A stretch of 64,000 nucleotides of DNA from NCBI GenBank assembly GCA_900079765.1, contig LT599017.1, forward strand, positions 3,067,200-3,131,199, given 5' to 3'. The notes below the pieces were generated by a model. It saw only the letters and a list, made by a program, of their open reading frames with translations. It ran no database searches and had not been told where the DNA came from. The position numbers were made by a program, and so were the translations under genes. Positions 62,988 to 64,000 of this stretch are shown here, piece after piece (within the stretch, counting starts at the first letter, position 1; every line of letters starts with the position of its first letter). This stretch comes from an uncultured Eubacteriales bacterium. Lineage in GTDB: Bacteria > Bacillota > Clostridia > Oscillospirales > Oscillospiraceae.

Positions 62988-63418
62988 TCACCACCATTCT
63001 CGGTCTCGGCGGTCTCCTTCGCCACAATCTTGCACTTCACAGGCAGCTTGTGGGAGGCGAGACGCAGAGCTTCTTTCGCGATCTCCTCGGAGACTCCGGC
63101 GATCTCGAACATGACTCGGCCGGGTTTGACCACGGCCACCCAGTACTCGGGGGAGCCCTTACCGGAGCCCATGCGGGTCTCGGCGGGCTTCTCGGTGACG
63201 GGTTTGTCGGGGAAGATCTTGATCCAAACCTGACCGCCGCGCTTGGTGTAGCGGGTCATGGCGATACGGGCGGCCTCGATCTGGTTGCTGGTGATCCAGC
63301 AGGGCTCGGTGGCCTGGAGGCCATACTCGCCGTAGGTAACTGTGTTACCGCGGGAAGCCTTGCCCTTCATACGACCGCGGTGGACGCGGCGATATTTTAC
63401 TCTCTTAGGCAGCAGCAT
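62984..63418 (-). CDS. rplP: 50S ribosomal protein L16
   Basis: 144 residues: [21 protein letters not shown] and [38 protein letters not shown]. It organises the A-site tRNA elbow. It overlaps rpsC by one base (TAATG) and rpmC by four. Confidence 0.98.
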   Translation of the reverse strand: MLLPKRVKYRRVHRGRMKGKASRGNTVTYGEYGLQATEPCWITSNQIEAARIAMTRYTKRGGQVWIKIFPDKPVTEKPAETRMGSGKGSPEYWVAVVKPGRVMFEIAGVSEEIAKEALRLASHKLPVKCKIVAKETAETENGGE

Positions 63419-64000
63419 TAGCCCTGGCCTCCTTCCTTGGGAGTAGTGGGATTGGGAGCGGCGGGGCGGTTCTGGTAGCCGCCCTGGCCCTGGGGACGAG
63501 AGTTAAAGCCACCCTGACCCTGGGGGCGCTGGCCATAGCCGCCCTGACCCTGACCCTGGGGACGCTGACCGTAGCCGCCCTGGCCCTGACCCTGGGGACG
63601 CTGACCGTAGCCGCCCTGGCCCTGGCCCTGGGGGCGTTGGCCATAGCCGCCCTGGGGGCGCTGTCCACCGAAACCGGGCTTACGGTCGCCGCGGTCGTTG
63701 CGGTCGCGGCGGGGACGGTCGGGGCGCTCCTTGAAGTTCTTGGTGTCGAGGGTACGAGGGGTGGTGCGCAGAGCCTGGGACAGGATCTCGCCCTTGTAGA
63801 CCCAAACCTTAACGCCGATACGGCCATAGGTGGTGGCAGCCTCGGCAAAGCCGTAATCGATATCGGCACGGAGGGTCTGCAGGGGGATGGTGCCGTCGTG
63901 ATAGTGCTCGGTGCGGGCAATCTCAGCGCCGCCGAGACGGCCGGACACCTGGGTCTTGATGCCGCGGGCGCCCATGCGCATGGCGCGGCCCATGGCGTTC
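63418..64000 (-). CDS. rpsC: 30S ribosomal protein S3 with long repetitive tail (partial)
   Basis: The 3' 194 codons; the start and KH domain lie beyond the right edge. The normal C-terminal core is seen ([55 protein letters not shown]). Where S3 usually ends, a tail of about 85 residues follows. First comes a charged Arg/Asp segment ([16 protein letters not shown]). Then come tandem copies of [12 protein letters not shown] and a proline-rich end. The tail is intrinsically disordered in look and may bind RNA. It overlaps rplP by one base. Confidence 0.96.
   Translation of the reverse strand, partial: NAMGRAMRMGARGIKTQVSGRLGGAEIARTEHYHDGTIPLQTLRADIDYGFAEAATTYGRIGVKVWVYKGEILSQALRTTPRTLDTKNFKERPDRPRRDRNDRGDRKPGFGGQRPQGGYGQRPQGQGQGGYGQRPQGQGQGGYGQRPQGQGQGGYGQRPQGQGGFNSRPQGQGGYQNRPAAPNPTTPKEGGQG
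63465..63675 (-). repeat. 36-bp tandem repeats inside rpsC
   Basis: About three full and two partial copies of a 36-base unit coding [12 protein letters not shown], in frame and not quite identical at the DNA level (third-base changes such as GGGGACG / GGGGGCG). This suggests slippage-prone but selected repeats. Confidence 0.85.

Overview
The window reads as the chromosome of a high-GC, low-redundancy Clostridia-type Firmicute, most like gut Oscillospiraceae (Flavonifractor/Pseudoflavonifractor/Intestinimonas type). This is a judgement from gene order and protein style, not from a database search. The signs are AGGAGG-type ribosome binding sites, SLH-domain surface proteins with clostridial N-termini, an AraR of the GntR/LacI hybrid type, zinc-binding versions of S14, S4, L36 and L24, and the Firmicutes order map-KOW protein-infA-rpmJ-rpsM-rpsK-rpsD-rpoA-rplQ.

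Layout. (1) 1-4.3 kb, minus strand: the 5' part of a large SLH-anchored 5'-nucleotidase fused to a phosphatase-like domain, with its own promoter and a folded leader RNA, then prfB. (2) 4.4-12.7 kb, plus strand: a tocopherol-cyclase-like protein overlapping a YyaL-type thioredoxin-domain protein. They are followed by a LytTR response regulator, a GHKL sensor kinase and a membrane-anchored, domain-permuted GH3 glycosidase with LytTR-type repeats at its promoter. (3) 12.7-24.1 kb, minus strand: a compact purine operon purE-C-F-M-(N::O)-AICAR transformylase-D-L, led by a consensus promoter, a ZTP (pfl) riboswitch and a terminator. (4) 24.2-31.9 kb, minus strand: a cluster of a radical SAM enzyme, four small membrane or associated proteins, an SDR, an epimerase, a polytopic membrane protein and an OmpR-family two-component system. 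Three promoters in it share the same 29-bp three-repeat operator, which defines a regulon. (5) 31.9-33.8 kb: a lower-GC patch with a truncated tRNA-Met relic, a flavodoxin-like protein and a His/Cys-rich protein behind a CsoR-like operator. (6) 33.8-49.6 kb: an arabinofuranose module with a giant SLH-anchored GH127 enzyme, araD, araA, an FGGY kinase, a furanose-type ABC transporter and divergent araR with AraR-type operators. (7) 49.8-51.7 kb: tRNA-fMet and tRNA-Leu, a 24-codon ORF with a strong ribosome binding site, and an FAD/Rieske oxidoreductase. (8) 51.8-64 kb, minus strand: the 3' two thirds of the S10-spc-alpha ribosomal supercluster from rpsC to rplQ. It includes secY, adk, map, infA and rpoA, and S3 carries a repetitive Gly/Gln/Arg tail.

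How the parts work together: region 6 is a coherent pathway in which a surface enzyme releases L-arabinofuranose, a furanose ABC transporter imports it, AraA, the kinase and AraD convert it to xylulose-5-phosphate, and AraR senses it. Region 3 makes IMP and is gated by the intermediate ZMP/ZTP. Region 4 looks like a self-contained envelope-response system built round one two-component pair. It is the best candidate here for an undescribed system.
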